Assembly (NCBI GenBank): GCA_030640485.1
Contig: DAOWJG010000175.1
Coordinates: 1-9,125 of the forward strand
DNA from: Dehalococcoidales bacterium
GTDB taxonomy: Bacteria; Chloroflexota; Dehalococcoidia; Dehalococcoidales; UBA5760
Direction of reading: 5' to 3'
DNA: 9,125 bases
The translations under genes and the position numbers were made by a program. Under the pieces are notes generated by a model, which saw only the letters and a program-made list of their open reading frames with translations, did no database searches and was not told the DNA's origin. Positions 1-6,391 of this stretch are shown here, in pieces (position 1 is the first letter of the stretch; the number at the start of each line of letters is the position of its first letter).

Positions 1-1443
1 CACAGAGCCGTCCTGGATGTTCTCCGGGAGACGGGGGTAAGGTTTGAGAGTGAGCGGGCGTTAAAGGACTTAGCCAAGCACGGTTGTCAGGTAGATTATG
101 AAGAGAAGAGGGCGCGTTTCCCGGAGTATCTGGTTGAGGAAGCTATCCGCCGTACCCCCAGCAGTCATCGTGTTAAAGCCAGGGACCCGAAGAATGACAT
201 AATATTTGGTGGCGATACGGTTTATTTTCGGAATTTCCCGGGAATGCAGACCATCGATCCGGATACCTGGGAGCCAAGAGACCCTACGAGGCAGGAATAT
301 TGTGACCTGATAACAGTTTTTGATGCCTTGCCTAATATGCATGCTATCGGTCCTTATCCCTATTATGGATATGATGGTGTCCCCCCGGTTATGCGTCTAC
401 TGGAGGGTATTGCCATTAAGATAAGGAATTCAACCAAGGTTCTCATCATGGGTAATGCCAGTGATGCTGACCAGTTCCATATAAAGATGGTAAAAGTAGC
501 CGGGGGTGAGGCGGTTCTTTCGGCATATGGTTCAGCTCCCTTGACCTGGTATGATGATCAGTTAAGAGCCGTCTACCGAGCTCTGGAAACCGGGTGGCCG
601 ATGTATCTACTTCAGGGAACAGCACTCGGGGCTACCGGGCCGGCCACAGTTGCCGGGACGGTGGTGGTTAATCTTGCTGAACTACTGTCTCTATTAGTGC
701 TGCTGCAGCTATTAAAAACGGGGACGAGGGTGCATATTGCCAGCGATACCTATCCCCAGAATATGCGCTCCGGAGCCCCCGCCTTTGGGCGGATTGGCTG
801 TTCCTTGGTTAAGGCAGTGGAGAACCAGATGGCTCGGCATTATGGAATTCCCAGGAGAGATTCCAGTGGCGGCCCCGTAAACTCAAAGAAATCAGATTTC
901 CAAACCGGATACGAGAAGGCACTTAACGCCCTGGTTAGCGCCTTGACCGGCTCTAATCTTATATCCATGCATAGCGCTCTCTATGGTGAAATGGCTGCCC
1001 ATCCCCTCCAGGCCATATTGGATGATGATATCGCTGGCATGATAGGCAAATTTATTGAGGGGGTCACCGTAAATGACGAGACAATAGCCTTAGAGCTAAT
1101 AGAGCAGGTGGGGCCGATTCCCGGTAACTACCTCAATACAGCACATACCAGAGAGTGGTGGCGTAAGGAGCAGTTTATTCCCCGAGCCGCTGACAGCCTG
1201 ACCTATCCGGAATGGATGCAGTCGGGTAAAAAAGACTGCCTTGATTATGCTAGAGGGGTGATGGATGAAATACTGGCTGCCCATAGGGTTTCAATACCAT
1301 TAACTCCGAGTCAGGAGGCGGATATCGGGCGGATATTGAAAGCGGCACGAGAGTATTACCGGGAGAAGGGGCTGATATCAGACGAAGAGTGGGCGGTTTA
1401 TCAGGAGAAGGTTCTAAAATCACCTGACTACCCGTTTGCCTAA
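1..1443 (+). CDS. MttB-superfamily (trimethylamine methyltransferase family) protein, 5' end outside window
   Basis: The frame is open from base 1 to the TAA at 1441-1443, giving 480 residues. The start lies upstream, because residues 1-81 before the first internal ATG (244) already read as the family's N-terminal helical region. Members are TIM-barrel proteins that move a methyl group from a methylated amine to a cognate corrinoid protein in the cytoplasm. The Gly/Ala-rich segment around residues 206-222 (QGTALGATGPATVAG) and the segment GGPVNSKKSDFQTGYEK at about 290-306 fit this family. The second segment lies about where archaeal MttB carries pyrrolysine. No in-frame TAG occurs here, so this is a non-pyrrolysine member, like the betaine and carnitine demethylases MtgB, MtpB and MtcB. 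Family members are usually about 470-500 residues, so only a short N-terminal piece should be missing. The substrate cannot be read from sequence. No corrinoid protein gene is in the window. The family call is firm; the role in amine demethylation is inferred. Confidence 0.9.
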   Translation, partial: HRAVLDVLRETGVRFESERALKDLAKHGCQVDYEEKRARFPEYLVEEAIRRTPSSHRVKARDPKNDIIFGGDTVYFRNFPGMQTIDPDTWEPRDPTRQEYCDLITVFDALPNMHAIGPYPYYGYDGVPPVMRLLEGIAIKIRNSTKVLIMGNASDADQFHIKMVKVAGGEAVLSAYGSAPLTWYDDQLRAVYRALETGWPMYLLQGTALGATGPATVAGTVVVNLAELLSLLVLLQLLKTGTRVHIASDTYPQNMRSGAPAFGRIGCSLVKAVENQMARHYGIPRRDSSGGPVNSKKSDFQTGYEKALNALVSALTGSNLISMHSALYGEMAAHPLQAILDDDIAGMIGKFIEGVTVNDETIALELIEQVGPIPGNYLNTAHTREWWRKEQFIPRAADSLTYPEWMQSGKKDCLDYARGVMDEILAAHRVSIPLTPSQEADIGRILKAAREYYREKGLISDEEWAVYQEKVLKSPDYPFA

Positions 1444-1504
1444 TGTCTAGTGGCCATACTTGGTAAAGAGCCGGTGTATTGTGCCCGCTACTGTTAAGGG
1501 CAAA

Positions 1505-1521
1505 CTTGGTAATTAACCAAG
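1505..1521. promoter_or_regulatory. short palindrome upstream of the class I methyltransferase
   Basis: CTTGGT (1505-1510) and ACCAAG (1516-1521) form a perfect 6-bp inverted repeat around AATTA. The left arm is part of a 9-base direct repeat, ACTTGGTAA, at 1458-1466 and 1504-1512. It sits between the mttB-like stop and the ATG at 1542 and could be an operator or a small mRNA hairpin. A repeat this short may be chance. If it is non-coding, it argues against the upstream TTG start at 1479. Confidence 0.25.
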
Positions 1522-1541
1522 GTAAATATCTACTGAGTGAA

Positions 1542-2261
1542 ATGAGAGGATATGTTGTGCTTGATGAGAAATACTCAGCCCCAGAGTCCAAGATGAAAAA
1601 GGGGAGTAATAATAGCCAAGCATGGCCGTTTGATGCTATGGCTTCCGTCTACGATGCCTGGTTTGAGGCAGGGGGGAAAACCATCTTCGATATTGAGGCG
1701 CGTGCCTTCCGGGATATCTTACCCTTTCTACCTGAACCCTGGCTTGAGGTGGGGGTGGGCAGCGGTCGGTTTGCCCAGGCTCTGGGCATAGAGATGGGAG
1801 TAGAGCCCTCAATTAAGATGGCGGAGATGGCAAGAAAGAGGGGGATAGCGGTTCTTCTGGGCATAGCGGAAGGGGAGCCATTTAGGGAGCATACCTTTGG
1901 CACGCTATTCTTGATTGTAACTCTCTGCTTTGTTACCTCACCACTTGCTGTCTTGAAGGAGTCTTGCCGTATTTTGGTGCCGGGCGGGAAGTTAGTGCTG
2001 GGCCTGGTCTTGAGCGACAGTCCCTTTGGTAAATTCTATGAAGAGAAGAAGAAGCGGGGACACCGTTTCTACAAATATGCTACCTTCTGTAATTTTGCTG
2101 AGGTTGCCAGGCTCCTGGAACAGGTGGGGTTTTCCATTGAGAGGGTCATTGCCACGCTTTTTCAGAAGCCAGGTGAGGTTAAGTATGTGGAATCGCCACA
2201 GGAAGGTTTTTCTTCTGATGCGGGATTTATCATAATCGTGGCTGGAAAATCAATTAGCTGA
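1542..2261 (+). CDS. class I SAM-dependent methyltransferase (Methyltransf_11 type)
   Basis: This is a cytosolic Rossmann-fold methyltransferase of about 239 residues. Motif I, the SAM-binding glycine loop, is LEVGVGSGRFA (encoded around 1743-1775). It is followed by the acidic post-I segment GVEPSIKMAEMARKRG and by the typical late motif ESCRILVPGGKLVLG. The C-terminal part (FCNFAEVARLLEQVGF) is the usual final helix-strand unit. The usual acidic residue before the TLFLIVTLCFV strand is replaced by Gly. The start is uncertain. TTG at 1479 has AAAGAG 8 nt upstream, ATG at 1542 has only a weak GAG, and ATG at 1593 (MKKGSNN) lies closest to the conserved domain start (PFDAMASVYDAWF). I give the middle option. 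The gene follows the mttB-like gene on the same strand and may be co-transcribed with it. Its substrate is unknown, and small-molecule or quinone-type acceptors are equally possible. Confidence 0.85.
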   Translation: MRGYVVLDEKYSAPESKMKKGSNNSQAWPFDAMASVYDAWFEAGGKTIFDIEARAFRDILPFLPEPWLEVGVGSGRFAQALGIEMGVEPSIKMAEMARKRGIAVLLGIAEGEPFREHTFGTLFLIVTLCFVTSPLAVLKESCRILVPGGKLVLGLVLSDSPFGKFYEEKKKRGHRFYKYATFCNFAEVARLLEQVGFSIERVIATLFQKPGEVKYVESPQEGFSSDAGFIIIVAGKSIS

Positions 2262-2283
2262 TGAGTTAGTTACCTTGTGGGGA

Positions 2284-2327
2284 CTACCGGGGAATACGCC
2301 AAATCATCGTAGGCAGTTATTCGGTAG
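2284..2327. terminator. imperfect stem-loop between convergent genes, possible bidirectional terminator
   Basis: CTACCG (2284-2289) pairs with CGGTAG (2322-2327). Inside this, AATA (2293-2296) pairs with TATT (2318-2321) and GCC (2298-2300) with GGC (2312-2314), with a GGG bulge and an AGT asymmetry. The structure fills most of the 66-bp gap between the methyltransferase stop and the histidine kinase stop. No T-run follows it on either strand, so it does not look like a classical intrinsic terminator. A 3'-end stabilising hairpin is an alternative. Confidence 0.3.
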
Positions 2328-4541
2328 CTAGATCGGGACATTTGCCACTACTGTAGTCCCCGTACTTGCTTCAGACTTGAGCTTCAGGCTACCACCAAGT
2401 AGCTGTGCCCTTTCCTGCATTCCAGTCAAGCCAAGTTTACCTACCTGCACTAGGTCCCCCAGATTTTCGGGAAGTTCAAAACCTATGCCGTCATCACTGA
2501 TAGTAGCCCGAACTTCATGCTTGTCGAACTCGACCTTGACCTCAGCCTTGGTGGCTTGAGCATGCTTGGCTATGTTTCTTAGCGCCTCCTGGACAATGCG
2601 AAAAAGTATTAACTCTGTTTCCGTAGAGAACCTTCGCTCGCTGCCAACCACCTCTAGGTTAGTCTCCACCCCATATTCCTTGGTCAGTTCCCCGGTCAAC
2701 CACTCCAGCGCCGGCAGTAACCCCAAATCGTCAAGAATAGAAGGTCTTAGGTCGCGACTGAAGCGACGCACCTCCCGCACCACATCTCTAATCTCTTCAT
2801 AGAAACCCCACAGCGCTTTAGCCTCCCTGACTGGTAGTGCTGCCTTGTCACCGAGCAAGCTCTCTAACTGATGAAGCAGGGCAATAAGGGTTTGAACCGT
2901 GCTATCATGGAGCTCTCGGGCGATGCGCCGGCGTTCTTCCTCTTGAGCCCGAGTAATCTCCTGCAGATAATAGCGCAGGTTTTCCTGCATCCGTTTTGCC
3001 TCAGTAATGTCTCGAGCCATGTTTTGGAAGGCGATGAGTCGGCCATTACTGAAGATTGAGCTGGTGGTTAACATCAGGGTTACCTCGGTGCCGTCCTTTC
3101 GGATAAGGTGTTGCTCGTAGGGTTGGGCTACCGCCTCGCCTCTAATCAACTTCCGACGCACCTCCTTTGCCAAGCGTAAGCCCTCCTCGGAAAGGATGGT
3201 TTTTACATTACCTCGAGCCAGTTCTGCGGTGCTAAACCCGGTGAGCTTTTCGGTGGCTTTATTCGCTTTCAGAATATTGCCCTTTAAATCGTGAACCCAA
3301 ATAGCATCAAGGGCAGCCTCAAATAGCTCTCTATGGCTTTCCTCCGATTCCTGCAGTGCCCTTTCCGCCCTCTTTCTTTCGGTGATGTCCTGTAAAGTCT
3401 CAATGGCGCCTATTATTTCTCCACTGACATCTTTGATAGGACTTGCCGTAACCTGTAGCCATTTTCCACCTCTTCCCAGGGATAGGTTGTAATCTTCAAC
3501 TTCGTAGGCACCCTCAATTAGGGAGGATTTCTGGCATTTGCCCTGATAATACCCCTCAATTTCATCTGCTGATGCCCCGTCCACGATAAAATCAGCCATC
3601 ACTGACCTCTTCTCGGCGTAGAAGGCTCGCCACTGATCATCGGTCCCGATTATTGCCACCCTTTTTATGCCGGTAAGGGCTTCAACGGCGGTGTTCCAGT
3701 GGGTGACCTTGTGATTTCTATCGATGACAAATGAAGAAATAGAGGAGCCATCAATAATCTTAGCGAGCATCTCCTCGGCTCGCTTGAGCCCAGTTATGTC
3801 GCGCATTAAATCGACAAATTTTACTATCTCTCCATTCTCATCAAATATTGGGGAGCTCTTTATGGAGAAGTACCTGTCAAACCGCGCTTCATAGCGGTCG
3901 AGTGAGCCTACCTGCTTGGTCTCCCAGGTTTGTCGGCAGGGACACTCTTCCTGGGGACAATCCATCCCTCTTATGATTTCATAACATTTCTTCCCGATGA
4001 CTTCGTCGCGGCTTTTGCCCAGAAGTGCCAGGCCACTATCATTTATGTTTTCTATGTTGTAGTCTCTATCAATAATCAGCATGATGTCTTCCAGGGCATT
4101 GAATGAACTGCGCCACTTTGCTTCCTCGGCCTTCAGCAGAGTATCAGCCACTCGGATACGTTCTTGCTCTTTGCGGTGACTGTGAAATAGTAGGTTAACC
4201 ACGGTGCCGACTGCAATGACACCGCTGCTTTCAACTAAAGCGTCAGCCGGGCTAGGGGAGATTAAAATAGTGCGGGGCAATAGAACGCCCAGGGCAACCG
4301 CTAGGCTAGCTATGCCTCCCTTGATGCCAAAGGTAAAGCCAGCGTAGATTATAGGTACCAGCAGATAAACCCGTTCTATAGCGTGTCGACTTAGCCCCAG
4401 AAAGGAGGGGGGAGGTTCCAATCCCCCAAAAGGTAGCTGCTGTGGGTAGTGAAGAATTATGCCCATCACAAATAATGCCACAACCAGCCAGAAACGGGGA
4501 TTACGTACCACCCTTAGTAATGTATTTAGATATAAAACCAT
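2328..4541 (-). CDS. membrane-bound PAS-domain sensor histidine kinase, NarX/HisKA_3 class
   Basis: This 737-residue sensor kinase should autophosphorylate and pass phosphate to the response regulator encoded just upstream. Residues about 17-30, 57-72, 75-91 and 104-120 are hydrophobic and form about four membrane segments with little periplasmic sequence. Three PAS domains follow at about 140-253, 256-390 and 396-516, each of the last two ending in a DIT motif. The first PAS carries Cys186, Cys195, Cys200 and Cys202. The HisKA_3 dimerisation region has ERRRIARELHDSTVQTL with His545 as phosphoacceptor, and D546-x3-Q550 matches the DxxxQ phosphatase motif known from NarX. The HATPase domain shows the N-box around Asn656 (QEALRNIAKHA), the G1 box DDGIGF (683-688) and the G2-like GLTGMQERA (704-712). 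The start ATG has AGGGCAGG just upstream, and 38 bp separate it from the regulator, indicating one operon. The stop is TAG. The signal is unknown; membrane PAS sensing of redox or a small ligand is likely. Confidence 0.95.
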   Translation of the reverse strand: MVLYLNTLLRVVRNPRFWLVVALFVMGIILHYPQQLPFGGLEPPPSFLGLSRHAIERVYLLVPIIYAGFTFGIKGGIASLAVALGVLLPRTILISPSPADALVESSGVIAVGTVVNLLFHSHRKEQERIRVADTLLKAEEAKWRSSFNALEDIMLIIDRDYNIENINDSGLALLGKSRDEVIGKKCYEIIRGMDCPQEECPCRQTWETKQVGSLDRYEARFDRYFSIKSSPIFDENGEIVKFVDLMRDITGLKRAEEMLAKIIDGSSISSFVIDRNHKVTHWNTAVEALTGIKRVAIIGTDDQWRAFYAEKRSVMADFIVDGASADEIEGYYQGKCQKSSLIEGAYEVEDYNLSLGRGGKWLQVTASPIKDVSGEIIGAIETLQDITERKRAERALQESEESHRELFEAALDAIWVHDLKGNILKANKATEKLTGFSTAELARGNVKTILSEEGLRLAKEVRRKLIRGEAVAQPYEQHLIRKDGTEVTLMLTTSSIFSNGRLIAFQNMARDITEAKRMQENLRYYLQEITRAQEEERRRIARELHDSTVQTLIALLHQLESLLGDKAALPVREAKALWGFYEEIRDVVREVRRFSRDLRPSILDDLGLLPALEWLTGELTKEYGVETNLEVVGSERRFSTETELILFRIVQEALRNIAKHAQATKAEVKVEFDKHEVRATISDDGIGFELPENLGDLVQVGKLGLTGMQERAQLLGGSLKLKSEASTGTTVVANVPI

Positions 4542-4579
4542 ATCAGAACCTGCCCTGATACCTTAAACAAGGGGGAAAG

Positions 4580-5245
4580 TCAGGTCAATTCTTCTAATGT
4601 GAACCAGCCCCTTTTCATTGCCTTTATTACTGCCTCAGTGCGGGAGCCGACCCCCAATTTGTTGAAAATACTCCCGAGATGACTCTCAATAGTGCGCACA
4701 CTGAGGTGTAATGCCTCACCGATATCAGCATTGCTCATGCCACTGGCTGCCATCTTGAGGATAATGGTCTCCCGCTCGGAAAGTAAATCCGAGGCGCGTT
4801 CCCCAGTCGGCTCAATTTTGGGTTGTCTTAACCGCTCCATTACCTTACGCGCCACGGCTGGGTGAAGCACGGCTTCTCCCTTATGCACGGTCTGAATAGC
4901 ACTAATAAGTTCGCGGCTACCCACATCCTTTAACAGGTAGCCGGCAGCACCGGCCTCTAACAGCGGGAAAATATACTGTTCATAATCATAGGCAGTGAGT
5001 ATCAATATTACTGCCGAAGGTTGGAGGGCCTTAATTTGCTTGGTGGCTTCGATACCGTTGAGCTTGGGCATGGAGATATCCATAATAATTACGTCTGGTT
5101 TTAGCTGGCTGGCCATACGCACTGCTTCCTCACCGTCACTCGCCTCACCAACGACCTTAAAATCTGCCTCACGTTCCAGAAGCTGACGGATGCTCTCCCG
5201 GACCACCACGTGGTCCTCAGCAAGGAGAATGGTAATCCTTTTCAT
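4580..5245 (-). CDS. NarL/FixJ-family response regulator
   Basis: This 221-residue transcription factor has an N-terminal receiver domain (about 3-120) and a C-terminal LuxR-type helix-turn-helix (about 152-215). The receiver has the acidic pair Glu10/Asp11, phosphoacceptor Asp56 (VIIMDISMP), Thr84 and Lys106 (YLLKD), so all residues needed for phosphorylation are present. The DNA-binding part reads LSERETIILKMAASG, then NADIGEALHLSVRTIESHL and FNKLGVGSRTEAV, which is the canonical GerE/LuxR fold. The ATG at 5245 is preceded by AAAGGAAG with 4 nt spacing. It is the first gene of a two-gene operon with the histidine kinase and is divergent from the redox operon at 5487, making that operon or its own promoter likely targets. 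The target genes are inference. Confidence 0.96.
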   Translation of the reverse strand: MKRITILLAEDHVVVRESIRQLLEREADFKVVGEASDGEEAVRMASQLKPDVIIMDISMPKLNGIEATKQIKALQPSAVILILTAYDYEQYIFPLLEAGAAGYLLKDVGSRELISAIQTVHKGEAVLHPAVARKVMERLRQPKIEPTGERASDLLSERETIILKMAASGMSNADIGEALHLSVRTIESHLGSIFNKLGVGSRTEAVIKAMKRGWFTLEELT

Positions 5246-5292
5246 GAGACTTCCTTTCTGCCGCTAAATACCGCCTCCCCTTCATCACCTAG

Positions 5293-5321
5293 ATTTTAGA
5301 CCATCTGGCTACTTTACTCAA
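5293..5321 (-). promoter_or_regulatory. sigma70-type promoter for the two-component operon
   Basis: Read on the minus strand, TTGAGT (5321-5316) is followed after exactly 17 nt by TAAAAT (5298-5293). This is 4/6 and 5/6 agreement with the housekeeping -35 and -10 consensus at optimal spacing. The -10 lies about 48 bp upstream of the response regulator start codon, leaving a short leader that contains its ribosome binding site. No transcript data are available. Confidence 0.6.
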
Positions 5322-5359
5322 CAAGGTAGCGTTGAGACCCCTTAGCTACGGGTGGGAAT

Positions 5360-5400
5360 CCCTGAGGAAACCAGACCTTTCCCTGAGGTTTTCCCCAGGG
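5360..5400. repeat. CCCTGAGG repeat trio, candidate operator upstream of the redox operon
   Basis: CCCTGAGG occurs at 5360-5367 and again at 5381-5388, an offset of 21 bp or about two helical turns. CCCCAGGG at 5393-5400 is a near-inverted copy (7 of 8 bases) of the same element, separated from the second copy by TTTT. The second and third elements can form a hairpin with one mismatch. The block lies about 87 bp upstream of the Lrp-like start and about 40 bp upstream of the minus-strand -35. The spacing suits a dimeric or tandem-binding regulator. No convincing plus-strand -10/-35 pair could be identified nearby. Confidence 0.45.
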
Positions 5401-5470
5401 TAAAAATAGGCATCACACGGATGTGGTCATTACCTGACTGTGGTTAAACTTAAAGTAAAGCAAGCAGGGT

Positions 5471-5478
5471 AAAGGAGG
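5471..5478 (+). promoter_or_regulatory. strong Shine-Dalgarno of the redox operon's first gene
   Basis: AAAGGAGG ends 8 nt before the ATG at 5487 and fixes that start. A second AAGGAG at 5479-5484 directly abuts the first but is too close to the start to be the main site. The near-perfect anti-Shine-Dalgarno match suggests efficient initiation. Confidence 0.75.
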
Positions 5479-5486
5479 AAGGAGAA

Positions 5487-5804
5487 ATGGGAGTCAGAGC
5501 CTATCTACTGGTTGATGTGGTTGATGACATGGCGCAGCAGGACTTTATTACTACCCTAAGACAGCTGGAGGAAATGCCAGGAGTGGATTTTGTTGATCCG
5601 GTTATTGGGTCCGTCGACATGGTGATTATGGTAGATGCCCCGGTGACGGTGGAGGCAGTAGCCAGCAAGATCCGAGCCAAGGATTGGGTCAAGAATTTGG
5701 AGATATTGAGGATTGTCAGCATGTTTGAGCGCCACCGGGCTTCAAAGCAGGAGCTTCTCAAGGCTTTAACCCGCAGCGGTGTGCAATCCACCACCAGTGT
5801 CTAA
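5487..5804 (+). CDS. stand-alone Lrp/AsnC ligand-binding (RAM) domain protein
   Basis: This small 105-residue protein has the beta-alpha-beta-beta-alpha-beta pattern of the Lrp/AsnC effector domain. The strands are YLLVDV (about 6-11), GVDFVDPVIG (32-41), VDMVIMVD (43-50) and LEILRIVSMF (71-80), with helices at about 15-29 and 53-64. Full Lrp regulators are about 150 residues with an N-terminal helix-turn-helix, which is absent here: the protein begins directly at the first strand. The start is well supported by AAAGGAGG 8 nt upstream. Such single-domain proteins can assemble into dimers or higher oligomers and bind amino acids or other small ligands. The gene is the first of the plus-strand operon, 35 bp before the NuoE-like gene. 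A role as an effector-sensing partner or modulator is possible, but the function is not known from the sequence. Confidence 0.88.
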   Translation: MGVRAYLLVDVVDDMAQQDFITTLRQLEEMPGVDFVDPVIGSVDMVIMVDAPVTVEAVASKIRAKDWVKNLEILRIVSMFERHRASKQELLKALTRSGVQSTTSV

Positions 5805-5839
5805 ATGTAGGGTGCTAAGCTGGGAAAAAGGAGTTAACT

Positions 5840-6349
5840 ATGGTTATTGAGGCCACGGCTAGGGAAGAGCTTGACTTCGTCGTGATTGATAGGGTAGTCC
5901 ACAAACACAATGTGGAGCCCGGTGCGGTAATACCAATCCTACAGGAGATTCAAGACACCTATAGCTACGTACCGCCGGTAGCGATACAACGCGTCGCAGA
6001 GCACATGAATATCCCGGCCAGTGAGATATATGGTATCGTTACCTTCTACGCTCAGTTCCGGCTCCAGCCTCTGGGGAAGAATCTAGTCAAGGTCTGTCAC
6101 GGCACTGCCTGTCATTTGTGTGGTGCTGAAATGGTGGCGGAGACACTTGCCCAGGTTACCGGTGCCCGGGAGGGGGAAACTAGCCCGGATGGTTTGTTCA
6201 CCGTCGAGCGGGTCGCCTGCCTCGGCTGTTGTAGCCTGGCGCCCTGTATTATGGTCAATGGTGAGACCCATGGACGACTTACTCCGGAGGCTGTCGGTAA
6301 GATAATGACTGAAATTCAGAAAGCAGAAGCACCGGCTTCAGTAGGGTGA
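5840..6349 (+). CDS. nuoE: NuoE-like [2Fe-2S] subunit of an NAD(P)H-dependent oxidoreductase (possible StnA)
   Basis: This 169-residue protein is a 24-kDa (NuoE/HndA/HydC) family member. An N-terminal helical region (about 15-75, including IPILQEIQDTYSYVPP and EIYGIVTFYAQF) leads into a thioredoxin-like [2Fe-2S] domain. All four cluster ligands are present as Cys86-x4-Cys91 and Cys127-x3-Cys131 (KVCHGTAC and CLGCC). In homologous complexes this subunit packs against the NADH/FMN subunit and holds a cluster close to the flavin. The start is set by AAAAAGGAG 6 nt upstream of ATG 5840. The NuoF-like gene follows after 42 bp. The symbol marks homology only: no membrane complex I genes are seen, so this belongs to a soluble complex such as a bifurcating transhydrogenase, hydrogenase or formate dehydrogenase. 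Confidence 0.95.
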   Translation: MVIEATAREELDFVVIDRVVHKHNVEPGAVIPILQEIQDTYSYVPPVAIQRVAEHMNIPASEIYGIVTFYAQFRLQPLGKNLVKVCHGTACHLCGAEMVAETLAQVTGAREGETSPDGLFTVERVACLGCCSLAPCIMVNGETHGRLTPEAVGKIMTEIQKAEAPASVG

Positions 6350-6391
6350 ACTTGGTAGTCGGGACCTAAAGGTAAAGAAGAGGAGAGATTT

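Noticed and set aside
1..1443. Pyrrolysine (amber readthrough) in the MttB-family gene
   Set aside because: The frame contains no TAG from base 1 to the TAA at 1441-1443. The gene also needs no readthrough to cover the conserved regions.
1250..1591. 113-codon open frame on the minus strand overlapping the mttB-like 3' end
   Set aside because: It is antisense to a well-supported conserved coding region, shows no recognisable domain, and is best explained as a shadow frame.
5308..5349. Alternating GCTAC/GTAGC/GCTAC 5-mers in the divergent region
   Set aside because: Arms of 5 bp with 13-14 nt loops are expected by chance in a region this size.
5332..5360. Plus-strand promoter with -35 TTGAGA at 5332-5337
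   Set aside because: The -35 match is good, but at 16-18 nt spacing the -10 positions read GGGAAT, GGAATC or GAATCC, which lack the essential TA start. Not supported.
5501..5794. 97-codon minus-strand frame opposite the Lrp-like gene
   Set aside because: It is a mirror of the RAM-domain gene with serine/threonine-rich low-complexity translation and no ribosome binding site of note.
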